DNA of 64,000 nucleotides from Chaenocephalus aceratus (Eukaryota > Chordata > Actinopteri > Perciformes > Channichthyidae). The notes below the pieces were generated by a model. It was given only the letters and a program-made list of their open reading frames with translations. It was not told where the DNA came from and did no database searches. The stretch lies in assembly GCA_023974075.1 (NCBI GenBank), contig CM043803.1, positions 806,001 through 870,000 on the forward strand, given 5' to 3'. Position numbers and translations under genes: made by a program. Positions 23,189 to 37,020 of the stretch are shown here, piece by piece; within the stretch, counting starts at the first letter, position 1, and each line of letters begins with the position of its first letter.

Positions 23189-23645
23189 TAGGGCTGTGCA
23201 GTTAATCGTATGTTAATCGCAATTACGATTTTGGCCTGCCACAATTACGAAAACAACATCATCGAAAAAAAAGGACAGGTTGTGACAGTGCACTGCAACA
23301 TATTTGATCTCATTTATTTTTTATTTATCATATTTATATATGTTTAGTAGCTTGTGGAAGTGCGCTCCAAAATATTTGTTGAACTTGTTTATTGGTATTT
23401 ATTATTTTGATATTATTTATTTAAATGTAAATATATCATTTATTTTTGTATTGGTTTTTCAGTTGAATTATACGTTCAGGGTAATCAACAAAAAGATACT
23501 GTTCAAATTATTATTTGCATTTGTTTTAAAGTTCAATAAATGGATGTTTTCAAAGTCAATGAATAATCGTATTTAATAATCGTGATATCAATTATTGACC
23601 AAAAATAATCATGATTATGATTTTTGCCATAATCGAGCAGCCCTA
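23189..23645. mobile_element. hAT MITE (457 bp) with perfect 8-bp TSD
   Basis: It starts TAGGGCTGTGCAGTTAATCG and ends ATAATCGAGCAGCCCTA. Perfect flanking duplication TACTTAAG (23,181-23,188 and 23,646-23,653). Confidence 0.9.
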
Positions 23646-24171
23646 TACTTAAGTACAGTACTTTAGATACACTCCACCTCCAATACTGTGTACTGTACAT
23701 CAGGAAGTAAACCTAATATTCCAGATGTGAATTGCATCAAATCTCATCAAAAGAGGATTACATATCAGATGAAACACAAGCCTCGGGTTACATCAACAGT
23801 TTTCACTTTGAATTATACTTTTTTATTATACCAGAAACAGAGGCTGTGCAGAGAGCTTATGGCGTAATCAGTGTCGGCATCCAAACGGCTCTTTCAGTGC
23901 ACTGCACGATGATCTGATTTTCTGGCTTCTGATCAATATTCCCTCTCAAATGATCCCTTTGGTCATGAACGTCACTTTGTGTAAGCTCCTAGCAGTGCTG
24001 CTGAAAAACAAGACACTTATGTTCTGGTTTACTATGCGTTTCGGAATAATCCTGATTAACATTATGGCAATGATTCATCATTGATTAAATGCACGTTTTT
24101 TGATAATGTTTTCAAAGATTGTCACAAGAGTTGTGTATCCATTCAATGTGTGTTGTGTCTCGTCAGATCTG

Positions 24172-24509
24172 TTAGTATTATTTCTCTGTGAGTCTATATT
24201 GTCAAGTCCGTGTCTGCCATTTCCTGTTTTACTTTGTCATTCCCCTTCTCATTTCAGGTAGTTCGATTCCTACCTTGCCTGTTTGTCCACGGACCTGATT
24301 ACCTGCCCCGCCCTTATTGTTTGCACCTGTGGAGTCCCTTGTATGTGTATATATTCTGTGTGTTCCCTGTGCTCAGTGCCAGATCGCTTTGAACCTTGTG
24401 AATGGATTGCCTTGTTTTATCATCACAGTAAAACCTTTTTTTGAATCATCTTTTGTCTCGAGTCGTGCATTTGGGTCCTATCAGTTTTTGTGTGCTCCAG
24501 TCGTAACAC
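24172..24509 (+). mobile_element. Possible solo LTR
   Basis: It ends GCATTTGGGTCCTATC...GTCGTAACA, like the LTRs at 14,399 and 48,329 (which have a TTTGGGTCCTACC block and a TAACA or TATCA end). An AGTAAAAC stretch precedes it. The left boundary and target duplication are not clear. Confidence 0.42.
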
Positions 24510-27500
24510 TGTGCTTTGTTTTGTTTATTAAACAGAATAAGAGTTTATAAAACAAAACGTATTGCTAAAACCTAGGCGTACAACATTTGTTTACATTTGT
24601 TGCAGGTTACAAAACCAGAGCTCATGAGAGTTCTCTGCTCCTCATCTGACTAATTTCCCTAATGGCTTGTGAACTACCGCAAATGTGCACCATATTTTCT
24701 CGCAAGCCAATCAGAGCAGACTGGGTTGTTTCAGGAGGGGCTTAAGAGCCAGGCGCTAAAGCGGAGAAAAGAGTCTTACGAGTTATCCCTTTACCACTTC
24801 CCTTTCATCAGCTCATTGTTGACGGTGTTTCTGGTAGAGAATGCATGAAGTAAGGTCAGTTCAGCGTAAGAGATGTTCAAGTTTGGTTCTACCACAAAAT
24901 GTGTCAGAAAATACCCCACTTGTCTGATGTCTGATGCATCTATGTGTCATGGAAACGCAGTTGCTAACAAGTGACTAAATGAGACTACTAAAACGTCATC
25001 ATGTGGAACATTAGCTGCCTTTAGCTTAGCGGTGATTATGCGGTGATGTTGTTCGTTTATAGCCTAACCACCATAGCTTTTTACTTCTGGCGATTGCAAA
25101 TACACTTCAAAAATCATAAAAATTGATGTTAATATGCAAATCACAGCAGAAATATTCCTGCACTTTTTATACTTTGAAAGTACATTAAGTACATTATGGG
25201 ATAATACTTCTGAACTTTTACATTTGAGTCGGATATGATTTTGAATGCAGGATTTCTAACTTGTACGAGTATTTGAACAGGGTTGAATTGGTCCTTTCCT
25301 TTATGTAAAGGAGTGCCTCAATGCCTCAACTGTTGCCGTGGTTACTCCTCCCAAGAGCTATGCCAAAAGGCACACTTGGCTCAGCTATGTGACCTTCCCT
25401 CTGTGTACATTCATATCTCCTGACCTTGGATGTCTAAACAATGTCCCACATGCCGCACAAACAGCACGAATGGGAGAAAGTGGCAACCAAACAACCAGAG
25501 TAGAAAAACTGAATTGACAACAAAAAGGGAATAATCCACCCATGAAAATAGTCCCCACAAATGCACTATTTCCTCTCTTTGATAATAACTCCAGTGACTT
25601 GTTTAAATACAAAAACACGAAAGAAGAATGATATATTTGTGACCTTTTTAAAGTGTTACATCTCCAAACAAGTCCATCTTTCTGAAAATGTAAAACCTGA
25701 CAATCATACTGAATTGTGGATTTCTGTTTGACAATAGTCATCATTTTTGCTCTATCCAATCAGAAGCAAGCCACATGTCCCGCTCACGTCATTTTCAGTC
25801 GACACAGAAGCAGTGCTTGTTCGTAGCATGACAATAAATCTGCCACTACTGTACAGCTGTATCGATCTCTTCCATGCTTGCCCCCCTTTTCTTGGCCGCG
25901 CCCTTCCGAATTTGTCTGGCACTGGCGCAGGAACACAACGTCCCCATTCTTAATCCTGCGCACAAAGCTCTGATAGGCTCTGCTGGTTTTTCTAAATGGT
26001 TGAAACACCAGATCTACAGTTACTTGATTCACTGAAATAATGGGAGATCTAGGCAGCCATTCATCGGTCTGGAACCAGGCTTAGCTTGGAGCTGAGTGAC
26101 ATAAGAAGCTGATCAATTGTTGGTTTTCGTCTTTTATTGACAATAAGAAAAACATATAAAAACGCAAAAATTATACTTAAATAAATGCATTTAAAAAAAA
26201 TAGCTTACAATATCTTATAAACGCTAGAGCGATGTTTGTGTGTCTCTTAGACATCCTAATGAATAGTGTACTCTCAGTGCTCTGGGACAAATCTGCCATT
26301 GTAGCATTACACATGACAGCATCCAAACAACAAGAAGGCTGCACACTTGCCAACAAAGACAATCCACTCTGAGGAGCGCTCACTCTGCATCCGGGAGCTC
26401 AGGCGGTTAGAGAGCAAACAAACTCAAGGCTGATAAGAACTCAAGCCTTTAGATACATATACTGTATGTACACAGGGATGTAGGTCCATTTGCAGAGTGG
26501 TTGTACAACAGGAAACAGGTGGGAACCACGAGGCTAAGTTGCCCTTTTTATGGGTATATCTGGGATATACACTGACTGTAAAGATAAGAGCTATTATTTT
26601 CATCAACACACCAATCTGTCTCTCGTTGTGTCATGATTTGCTCTGGGTTAATACAAGCACATAAACGTCACCTGCTGCAGAAAAGGAACATGACAGCGCT
26701 CCTGTCGCAGCTTCATGAGGGGGAAAGACTTGAAGGTCTGCTGATGCAGCTTGTTCCTCTCAGGGGCGTGTGGAAATGTAATCTTGGCACAGGCCCACGG
26801 CTCCCGAGCTGACCCGCTAAGAAGGCTCTGCGACGAGCACGGTCAACAGGGATGTTGACACAGCTCCAGGAGCAGCGAGCATGCAGGGGACAAGCAGTCT
26901 GAACTGTGTGTGCTGTCATGCAGCAAACTGGGGCATAATGTTGATGCATCTCAAAGGGCATATCTTCTTACTTTAGAAAGTAGGCGTACTCGCTATACAA
27001 AAGCTGTGAAAGTATCAGAACGCTCAATCCACAAGAATATGCAGACACACTGTGCCTTTAAATGATCCATCAGAACTTCTGCAAGGTTGTAATGTCACAA
27101 CTCTACTGTTTATAGGTAGAGTGCAAATACAGTCATTTACTGGTGGAATGACAGTGCAGGAACGCAGAGAACACTGGCCAATCAGAGCAGACTTGTTTAT
27201 ACTCGGGGGAAGCAATGACACAGATAGCGCCATGCTAAGAGCACGCACAGAGGTGCTTCATGTGCTCAATGCATTATTCCCTAAACACTAAGGTGTGTGT
27301 ATTCAGGGGGAAAGCAAGGGAGTCATTTCATGTAAAAACCATACACCAAATATTCACCCTCAAGAGTCATCTCGTGTCAAACATTCACAGATGTGTAATG
27401 CCCTGATACAATCCCTGTAGAGAATGAAGTCAAGTATTTTAAATTGCAAATGTATTCAAAGGAAACAATGTTGAAAAACCTGCTGGGAAAGTATTTACTT

Positions 27501-27651
27501 AAATGTATGTTTTTAAGACCTCCTGTTTCTAAAGCATTCCAATGAATTGGCCATCTTTGTAAAGTCCTCAGTAAGTCAAGTTAAAAAGATTAGACACATT
27601 CTAAAGGTGCTCTGTTTGTTGTGTCTGGGTCTTTAAAGAGACAGCGCTTAA

Positions 27652-27918
27652 CCCTCCTATTGTCTTCATTTCCCCCCCTTACTTTGGTGTTTGCGGTCAA
27701 ATTGGACCGGTCCTGTTTTAACTGCTATTACATTAACACAAAAACCATTCATCATCACCACATCTCATTAAACACCCTTTCAAACTGTACATATTGTATC
27801 AGACTGCTGGTATACATGAAAAACTGTAATAAATATACAAAGAATAGACACTGAACATGTATTGCGTGTGATCCATGTGGGGGGATGGGCACATAAGAGC
27901 GGGACATTTGTCAAATTG

Positions 27919-27974
<56 letters not shown>

Positions 27975-27981
27975 TGTGCGT

Positions 27982-28017
<36 letters not shown>

Positions 28018-28235
28018 GTTCTATCTGATCCGGATGGTTACTAATTCCTTTTCTTTATGGCGGTCATGTTTGACTGAGAACACCAAGTGGTGATCAGCAA
28101 TTTTACATGTTCAAATGTCTGCTGTGAAGGATATCATAAAGCCTTAATGCAATCGAATGTAAAACAAAAAGTTACGATTGATGTTATGATTGAAGTAGTA
28201 AATCCGTCAGATTTGACCCGAAGACAACAGGAGGG
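27652..28235. mobile_element. piggyBac-like MITE at TTAA
   Basis: Left end TTAACCCTCCTATTGTCTTC and right end GAAGACAACAGGAGGGTTAA are inverted repeats bordered by TTAA, the piggyBac target. GGTCAAATTGGACC and AGATTTGACCCG lie just inside. A GT microsatellite occupies the centre. No transposase. Confidence 0.88.
27922..28013. repeat. (GT)n microsatellite, interrupted
   Basis: Long GT run with GCGC and other interruptions inside the TTAA-bounded MITE. Confidence 0.95.
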
Positions 28236-28542
28236 TTAAATGAAGCATTTCAGACAGAGGATGAATACCGGCAGTATGTGTTTAAATTACATTAAAGCAG
28301 GTCAAAAGTGCTAGTAGAATCGCCAAAGTAAATGAGCATGTTCATTTTAATTTAACACTTTTTAGTTTTGCTCGTTATCATTTGTGAGGGAAATGCTGTA
28401 TAAAGTCTTCTGACAAACCAGCAGTGTTTTTGTAGCCTGACCCTAATTAGGGACCAACAAAAGGAAATATCCTGGCCTTTGGTGCTTACCTTCTGAAAAA
28501 CCTTCTCTTTTTTTTGTATCTGTCTTTTGCAATTCCCTAGAG

Positions 28543-30110
28543 CAGGGGTCTTCAACTAAAATTCAACGAGGTCCAGTTAGAGAAAATGTCCCCATGCAAA
28601 GGTCCGGAACATCAAAATGTCTAACTTGCTTCATGAATTAATGTGATATATATTGAAGTGACCTGTAGCTTTATCAACGTCTGCATGTAATCAACAACTC
28701 ACTGCCAATCAAATAAAGTACAATTCAAAAACAACAATATTTATTGTCAATTAACATTAATAATTCCTTACATTTATTATAGCGCTTTTCCAGTGCTCAA
28801 AGCGCTGTACAAATACACATTACATATATGTTTTATACATGCAATGGTCACTGTGGACAATACCCACAGGAGCAAGTTCAGGTGTCTTGCCCAAGGACAC
28901 AACGGCTTTACAGACGCAGCAGCGGCGGGTTTCACCCCTTGATCTGATGATCATTGCACAGTGCACTGCGCCACACCGTCCATCTTCACGCCTCGAAGTC
29001 ATCGAGACGCTTTTACAAGTACACATTGATATTATACATCCGGGTGAAGTGTCTTGCCCAAGGACACAACGGCCTGACGCAGTGGCGGCAGGAGCGGGTT
29101 TCGAACTGGAGTTCCCCAGCACCCCCCTTGATCTGACCACTGCGCCACCCGCCCCGCAACATTGAACTATACAGTAAATACTGTGGATATGTGTAATGTT
29201 CCTCTCGGGCTGCATTTACAAATAAAATAGAGAAAATAAATAAAATAGCTTTTGAAAATATGTGCATCTTAAAAGTTCTTAATTTTAGATAAATAAAATA
29301 AAGTGTAGCAGCAGCTTGAGTGTCCCTTTTTCTTTGTTAACCGTTTCACATCATGACTTAACAGTTTCAGACGATTATAGAACAATATCAGTCTTTACAC
29401 ATCATAACAATTGAACAGTTTTAAAGTTTCTCTTTCTTTCCCTCTTATATTGCAGTCCCTCACTCACTTTTTTTAAATTCAGTGTAAGAATTGAGCTGGA
29501 GCTTGTCCTGCCAGGAGTTTGTAAATCTGGGCCGACATGGAGTCAGGGCTATTCTCATACACATGCAGGTGCTCATTGGTTACAGTGATGCAAACACAGG
29601 TATGGTGAAAAAAGAGAGAACTATTCGAAGCAGAACAAAACAGTGTAATATACCATCTGACAAAGGCCTGTGCTATAATGCTTCAATTAACTGGCTATTC
29701 TTTATAATATACTCAGATCAATAGGAGACAGAGATGTTAAGTTAAAAATCAAGGGTTTTTATTATTATTTACAGCAGGGGTGGGGAACCTTTTTCCTTTC
29801 AATTTTTACAACATCCTCCGAGGGTCGTACAAATGATTGAACTCAACCTCTGCTTAAAAAAACTAAAATCACAGCCCATTCATTTGGCCTTTCTTTCATT
29901 CTGTGCAAAGAAAAAGCAACCTCTTAATCCAGATATCTCACCATGACTCTCGTATGCATGCATGTGCACGGTGTGGCATGACCACCAAAACAGAAAGATA
30001 TGGACACAAGATGTGTGCAAATGTATTTAGTATCCTATCCATGTGAACATGAATTAAGTGGGGAGGGACCTAACCTCCTCTAGGGGGGTCCGGGGGCATG
30101 CTCCCCGGGG

Positions 30111-30152
<42 letters not shown>

Positions 30153-31005
30153 ATTGAAGTTAAAAGCATCAATCTGGTACACTTTGAGAGCAACATTAAG
30201 AGATCTATGGATACATCTCTCAACACCCATATGAAACAGAACTGTAAGCATATTTTTATTTTTGGATATTTTACAAATCACTCCCATTTTAAACTCTATT
30301 CTTGTTATTTTTAACAACTTTTTTGTTGCTGTCATATAGTATTTTATACCTGTTTTTCATTTAGTCTCATTAATAACTATATTGATCATATCAAGGTGTG
30401 CCTTAACCTCACTGAGCTGAGGTTACTTGAGCCTCTCAGGAGAGAGCTCTCTTCCACCTGGTTGTAGAAAATCTCTTTAAATGTGTTAGCATAGCTAGCT
30501 AACCAGATGCTAATAACAACAGATCGCCACTGTGCTTACAACTAAAGACACAGCCACGCAAACACTGCGGCATGTGTACGGCTCCTTATGGGTATTGCAA
30601 TATTTTAAGGGCTGGAGTGGCGTTCCGGTGCTCTCTGTCAGCACTCCTTTCAGACGAGACATATACCACGTGAAGACACGTTACGCTCGTGTTGTGTTCA
30701 AGGAACCTGTCCTTGGCCAGGAAAAACAGGTACTCGCTTGTTTAATTATTTTTGCGGTCTAGATTTCTTCTTCTTTTTTGAAGTGAGAAGTTGTCCGTCA
30801 GTCAGACTGACGGACGGACTCCCCCCCACCCCCAAAACGAAAACTCTTTGGTTCTCCACGAATTACACAAGTCACCCAAATCAGCGTTAAAAAAGCGGGA
30901 GGAGCCGAAAAATCCCCTATTAATGTATTGATTATAGCTCCGGGTCCGTATAGGTCGGCGTCTGGGTCCGGATCCGGACCGCGGTCCGCCTGTTGCCGAC
31001 CCCTG
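28543..31005. mobile_element. hAT-like element (2.46 kb) with perfect TSD and nested repeats
   Basis: Left end CAGGGGTCTTCAACTA and right end GTTGCCGACCCCTG, with 8-bp duplication CCCTAGAG on both sides (28,535-28,542 and 31,006-31,013). Inside are a repeat with duplicated GTCTTGCCCAAGGACACAAC blocks (28,888 and 29,050), a second hAT-like end CAGGGGTGGGGAACC at 29,776, and a poly-T run at about 30,115-30,148. Confidence 0.8.
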
Positions 31006-32636
31006 CCCTAGAGCAACACTAACCCAATTACCAAGGTGGCGTCTGCAAAATTGCTTGTTTTGTTAAACAAAAAGTCCAAAACCTAAAGATACTCGGTTTA
31101 CCATCATACTAAAAAAAGGAAAAGGGAATCCTTACATTTCAGAGACTAAAGACTTTTGGGGTATTTTTGCTTGAAAAATGATTGAAATGATTAGTCTATT
31201 GTCTAAATGCATTATTCTGAACTGACAATAGTTGACAAATTGATTCGACAGTTTGCATTGAACTTATTGACATTTCGATAATTGATTGTTACTTCTATCA
31301 AACCAAGTAAAAATGGTTAGGGTTAGGGTCACCTTCTGAAATGTAGAACTTTCTGCATTTTTCCTGTATTTTACATGATTAGAAACTGATCAAACCAGAC
31401 ATCTTAAAATGTCATCTATAATTGTGAGTTTCATGTATGGCAGAACAGAAACCTAATATTGTTTTCTTCAGAGGAAGAGGGGGGTTGATGTCAAAGGGTT
31501 TATTTACAAAATGTCAAAAACATTGCAAGTTTAGGTCTTTGAAATCTATTCTGTCTGACCAGCAGTCAAAAGAATAACGATGATCCATTTACATCGACAT
31601 TATACAGAGAAAGCAGCACAAGCTAGGAGCAGGGAATATTTAACATTTTGTCGATTCATTTCATGGCAATTTATTCATCATGTAATTATTTCCGTGCTAA
31701 AACAGATCTAACCCAGAAACAAAGGCGTTTGTCAGCGTGCAGCGCTGCGTGTAGCTCAGCTGAGACGAGGATGCTGCTCTCATGCTTGGCTGCTTCTGTA
31801 TCTCTGACCTACTTTCCTCCATCATTCCCTCTCTCTGTGTTCTCAGCCTCCAGCAGCCTCAGACTGACTCCACCTTCCTATGATGTGGAGGGGCTGAAGG
31901 TGGGGCCCGTTTCCATTTTACCCTCCATCTCTTAACACCGGAGGGAAACATCTTGCAGGGCCGGCATGCACATGGCCGCTGCTAACTTGCTGATTCTCTT
32001 TATTAACCAATAGGATGTTTTTGGCTTGGTTTGTCGATGTTATTGCTAAAATAATTTAAAGTAAAATTGTCTGATTTTCATGATATTTGCTGGAAGGGTG
32101 CAGCATGGACCAAAGAATAATCCATTGGAATTTGGAGAGGATCCAAATCTTTAAACCTGCCGTGTACATACATAATATGTAACCTCTGTTAACTTTGCCA
32201 GATAGCCAGGACATATTTGCTGCATTCATGCGGTTTCGGAATAATACAACAATTTAACAAACACATCCGTGACTACACCAATCTGTCCATAACCAAATCT
32301 CACCTTGCCAGAGCTGCTTTCAATGCTTTATTAATAATGTGGGTTTTATCATTTCAAAAGGTGCTGTTTTTCATTGATTTCTTTTTTTACTGAAATTGAC
32401 CATGTATATGTCTTTGAGTACACTATGTATCAACATGTTGAACGCTCCAAATAAAAAATGATACTACATATATTCTTTGTGGCATAAAGGTTGTTTTCAC
32501 ATTACGAGCTCATAAAGAAACTAAAGAGAGAAGAACGACTTTACAACTCAGGAAATAAGACAGTCTGAGGAGCATTTGAATGCACCATTGGCCTTGACAG
32601 AGGCGTGTGCTTACCAAATGCCTTTCTAGTTCCTAC

Positions 32637-33650
32637 TAGGGGTGTAACGGTTCACAGAAGTCACGGTTCGGTTCGTACCTCGGTTTGGAGGTCACGGTTC
32701 GGTACGGTTCGGTTAAACAACAAAAAAGCAAAAAAAAGTCCCAAATGCATAATTCCAGGTTTGTTGTTATTTATGTTTGAACAGTAGTGCAAGTTTCAGT
32801 TTAAAAATAAAGAACTCTGACATTTTGAATAATTAACCGTATTAAACAGTTAAAAACAAACCATACACAGTACACTCAGATGGCCATATTATCTATAATG
32901 GCTGATTTCAAACAAAAAGGTTTCATCAAGCTGTAAAACTAAAAAGGATGTCTTGAAAATATTACATCATAAATAATAAGAAAGTGTTTCAAGAGTGCAA
33001 AGTCGTTGAAAAACATATGCCAAAAGCTTCCGTTATTTATTTTGGTCTCACTGCTTTCATGCCTATTGGCTTCTTAAAAACAGCGGGGATCAGCTGTTGA
33101 ACTGCTGTTGTCTTTTGCCGGGCTCCGGTGATTGGCAAATCTGGCTGATGCCTTCTGATATGATTTAGCATGTTTGGCGTGTGTTCCCATTAGCATACCG
33201 CACCGCTGTAGAACAATGGCGACACACCGTCCTCGTCCGATCCACCACTCGCACACTTCATCGTTATTGTAGTCCACAGGGAACCCGAAATGTTCCCACA
33301 CAGCTGATTTAAAAGAAGCAGGTGGGTTCTAGCTCCTGTGTGTTATCTGAAATCGCCATACTAACTTTTCTTCTTCTTGTATTTTGTTCGTTTTGTTGTT
33401 GTGTTTCTTCTTGTTCTTCATTTGTTGTTTAAGGGCGGCTGGCAAACAGCTTTTAGGCGCAATACCGCCCCCTGGATTATATATAGTGTAGTGGATACTG
33501 CCCTGAATTACTTTTTTCCCACTCGTAAAAAAAAGGCGTATTCGCCGTGTGACTGCATGTGCCGAACCGTGACGTCCGAACCGTGACGTCCGAACCGTGA
33601 CGTCCGAACCGTGACGGTACGGGACGAATACGGATACCGTTACACCCCTA
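32637..33650. mobile_element. hAT element (1.0 kb) with perfect TSD
   Basis: TAGGGGTGTAACGGTTCAC at the left and ACCGTTACACCCCTA at the right are inverted repeats. GTTCCTAC is duplicated exactly (32,629-32,636 and 33,651-33,658). Near the right end CCGAACCGTGACGT is repeated in tandem (33,558-33,616). No intact transposase is seen. Confidence 0.9.
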
Positions 33651-33897
33651 GTTCCTACCTTTGTTTTCATACCTCCAGGATGTTAACCACACCCTGCTAC
33701 CTTTCCACACATCCTCCTGTCACTCTCTTAAGACACGAAACGTGGAGCAAAATCCAAACTTGCTGTTCGAGTTTGTAGTAAAAGACTAACCACAACATTA
33801 AAAGTTGGAATTCAGAATATGCGCAATTATTCCTGGGTTGTCATGGTGCAGGGCGTTAAGTCATCTCCAGCTGCTGCATGCTTCAATATGTACACAA

Positions 33898-33898
<1 letters not shown>

Positions 33899-33976
<78 letters not shown>
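33899..33976. repeat. (CA)n microsatellite
   Basis: Uninterrupted CA run of about 78 bp. Confidence 0.97.
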
Positions 33977-33978
<2 letters not shown>

Positions 33979-34805
33979 GTCTACTGGGGAACCATCCTTC
34001 ATCAGCATGGTGCCAATTAACTGAGAAGAAGAATGCGGTTTCGCTCCAGCTGTAGCTTAACGAGACGTTGCGATCGGAAAGACGTCAGAGCAGCTTCTTT
34101 CAGCAGACTTTTAGAAGACCCTGTCATACTTTTCTTCGAACACCTGACTGAATGAACATGTGCAAAAGGAGAAGTGTTTTGTTTTGCTGGGGGAGGATCT
34201 TATGAGTCCCAAAAAAGACCCCAGAAGAAGCACATTTGAGATTCGACTAATGATTATTTTCCTTATCGGGTATTGTTTTGGCAATAGAAATTCTGAAAAT
34301 AGTGTCAACATTTCCAAAGATTCGAAATAGTTTGTTGTTCAAAAATATATATTTGGATTACATTAATTAAACAATTAAAAAAGCAGAAAATCTTAAAATT
34401 TGCGAACACCGTAATAATGATATGTTCTGAAGCAGATGTTTGAATCGAAATATCTTCTATAATATCTCGACTGTAGAGAAGTTGCTTGAGTGATGTGGTT
34501 GGTTTTGCTAGCCTAAGCTCCTCAGGCCGAGGCTCCTCAGATGGGGTGAGGTCACCTCTGGTCTCAGGCCAACATGTGGCGGCAGCGCGTCAGTCTTTGC
34601 TAAATAGAGCCTTCAGTGTCGACTCATTTCATAACGCATGACGCTCGGGGACACGTCTCTGAAGCTGATGACTCGATGAAGTCAGCAGCCAAAATCAGAG
34701 GAGGGATTGTTTTAATTAAAAGGCCTGGAATACTACACCGCACCTGCATCTTTCATATATACTAAACCAATAAAGAGACACCGTTTTCAGAATGCTCCAA
34801 CATTT

Positions 34806-35011
34806 ATCAGAGACAGGTGATAGGGGTGGCTTGTGGGGTGAATGGGCATCTATCCATCAGAGGTCAGTGGTTTAATCCCCAGACCCTGCAGTAAACATGT
34901 CATAGTGCCCTTGGGCAAGACACTTAACGCAAAATTGATCCTGTCGGTATGTCTATGAAATGTAAGTGTATATAACTTGCTCTGGATAAAAGCATCAGCT
35001 AAATGACATGT
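34806..35011 (+). mobile_element. tRNA-derived SINE with L2-type tail
   Basis: It contains GTGGTTTAATCCCCAGACC, like a pol III B box, then CCCTTGGGCAAGACACTTAA and the end GGATAAAAGCATCAGCTAAA typical of fish SINEs with a LINE-2-like tail. Boundaries are approximate. Confidence 0.68.
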
Positions 35012-36864
35012 TATAGTACTAAGTGTTCAACTTTCCAACCAAAAGGGGTTGGGTGTTCCCTTCCTGCAGTGTGTTATACAGCTCTTTGTGCATGTCAATG
35101 GTCTGCAAAGGCTCAAATCCCTGTGTTCCCTTTAGAGGGGGTTTCTCTCCCACACACTGCTCCCCTGCCTGAAACGCCTCCATTGGACTCCTTTGTTTAC
35201 TTCCATAACATAGTGACATCACTATGCAACTCTGACGCCTATATTGGCTAGAGCTTTTTGAACATTAAAGCATGGAGACATGTCACATTAGAGCCCATAC
35301 ATACACATATGAACCTGAAAATGAGCATTCCCGGGCACATTTAATATAGATATTTTTGACACCCTGCATGGTCATAATGTATTAATTCCCTCAAGTACAT
35401 TCTGTACCGGCATTGGCAAGCGACACATTTGAGAGACTCTGAACCCATCCTTTCATTTAAACTACAACTTCAGCAGGGAGGGAGGGGTCCATGTAGATGA
35501 CCAGCACATATTTCCAGTAACAACTGATTCCAAAGTTCTGCAGAAACTTGCAGAAAGCATTGTAGCCTCTATCCACACATTAACAAAATGACACTGAGAT
35601 GTCTTTCATTCCTCATCTGGCCTGTCGGAATAGCTTTCAGCTGTGGTTACACACTACAACCAACTACAACATGCCCCTCCCTTCCTTGTAGCACAAATCA
35701 ATGTAACAAGAAACTGGCTCTTCCCATGAGGATGGACAGAGGTGTGTCTGAGGCGAAGAAAGAGACTCACTCAAAATCCATGCACAATGCTATTATCACT
35801 GACGTGCAAAAACAGAGCATTAAGCCTCATAGTCTTTCATGGTGAAAAGCTTCCCATGCACCTTACTCTGCCATCAGATCCTGTCCATTGACCCCGTGCG
35901 GATTAACGCCGAGCCCATATGTGGCACATAAGCATTCATTGCGCTGCTGTGCGCACTCTCCACTGTTGATCAAATGAAAAATGGGCTTGGCATTTGCGCA
36001 GGCGGTGCATCATTGCCAATTCCCAACATAATTGACTCTATTAAAAATGTTGGGATATGAACATACGTGTAAATGATTGCAAAACACCATGGGGGGGTTG
36101 TTTGTCTATTGCTTTAGACGCAGGATTATAGCATAAAAAGGGATGTCTGGTGCATGTACAGCGATTCCAGACACCGTGTAGGCCCTCAGATGCAAGAAAG
36201 AGGAGAAAGATGCAGAATAACGGGAGCGAAAAAAAGCAAGCCACAATCACATCAAATCAGGCGACACAAAGAAACGAAGCAGCTGAATTACATATTAAAA
36301 GGAAAACATTGCATTATTGTGCCCCTGGGATCCGTAAATAATGAGATAATAAATATTCTGACGGATTAGTCTTGTAACCGCGCGCAAAGGCGATCTCCGT
36401 GAAGCTGGGGCGAGAGGAGGACCTGCGAGAGGAGGAGGATGGAGACATTTTTGTTTTTGCACGGAATGAGGAGGAAAAACACGCCGTGTCGGTGAAGGGA
36501 GGCTCCTGGGGAAATGATGGCTGCAACAAAAACACGTTTCTGTGTGTATTGTAGGTGGAGGATCGATGGAGATGTAGATTGCACATGATTTAAATGTAAT
36601 AAAAACCACCCAAATATGACGGTGCTGGAGGGTGTCTGCTTCCTTTTGATGTTAGAAAAATGCATTTCACTCATGTGCATGATATTTCTATAAACGCTCA
36701 GAGGCCCAACCTCTCCCACCTCATGCAAAAAATATTAAGTGAGAAGACGAATGCCGATGGAGAATTACGAAGCAGCGTTGGTCCGCGACTCGCTGCGATG
36801 TTACGGTGTGATTCCCTGGCATTGTGTCGGTGAAATAAAGGAATTATGTCGGGTTTCTTCTTAC

Positions 36865-37020
36865 CTGAGTGCAGACAGCAGTGTTGTGTCTTCAGCAGCA
36901 GTCGCTCAGCGGGCTCTCAGCTTGTCCTCGCGGTGCAGCGGCTGGCCAGAAGGGGCGCTGTGGAGCGGAGGGCTGGCTGTGGTGAAATGCAACCTGCTGC
37001 TGCACAAAGAGCTGAGACTT
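36865..37020 (-). promoter_or_regulatory. mapt: Candidate mapt noncoding exon 0 and promoter region
   Basis: On the minus strand CTGTCTGCACTCAG is followed by GTAAGAAG, a near-consensus splice donor with no matching coding frame. It lies in a locally GC-rich stretch upstream of the start exon. Tau genes have a noncoding exon 0 and a long first intron, so this fits, but the transcription start is not visible. Confidence 0.45.

Larger units (their letters stand above)
21509..36864. other. mapt first intron (about 15 kb)
   Basis: A long intron between exon 0 and exon 1. It holds hAT-like elements (23,189-23,645; 28,543-31,005; 32,637-33,650), a piggyBac-like MITE (27,652-28,235), an LTR-like stretch near 24,170-24,510, a SINE near 34,806-35,011 and a CA run. 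The remaining parts (21,510-22,500; 24,510-27,640; 31,020-32,620; 35,020-36,850) show no gene I can support. Confidence 0.6.
214..36865 (-). other. mapt: mapt (tau) gene, partial: exon 0 through R3, minus strand
   Basis: Fifteen coding exons plus a likely noncoding exon 0 assemble on the minus strand. Every junction is GT-AG and every phase agrees, giving 1,990 nt of open reading frame. Tau rather than MAP2 or MAP4 is indicated by the segment [19 protein letters not shown] before R1 (human tau KKVAVVRTPPKSPSSAKSR), by the 93-nt R2 and 82-nt R3 exon sizes matching human exons 10 and 11, and by a VP..K-A...DNGSADK stretch resembling human exon 7. The product binds and stabilises microtubules, mainly in neurons, through C-terminal repeats preceded by an acidic projection domain and a proline-rich region. 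R4 and the C-terminus are outside the window. Which teleost paralog (mapta or maptb) this is cannot be told from sequence alone. Confidence 0.93.

Noticed and set aside
28820..29215. Overlapping frames on both strands near a duplicated GTCTTGCCC block
   Set aside because: They fall in a dispersed repeat and show no known domain.
33805..34055. Frames with long His-Thr or Thr-His runs (also 43,012-43,251)
   Set aside because: Translation of CA microsatellites only.
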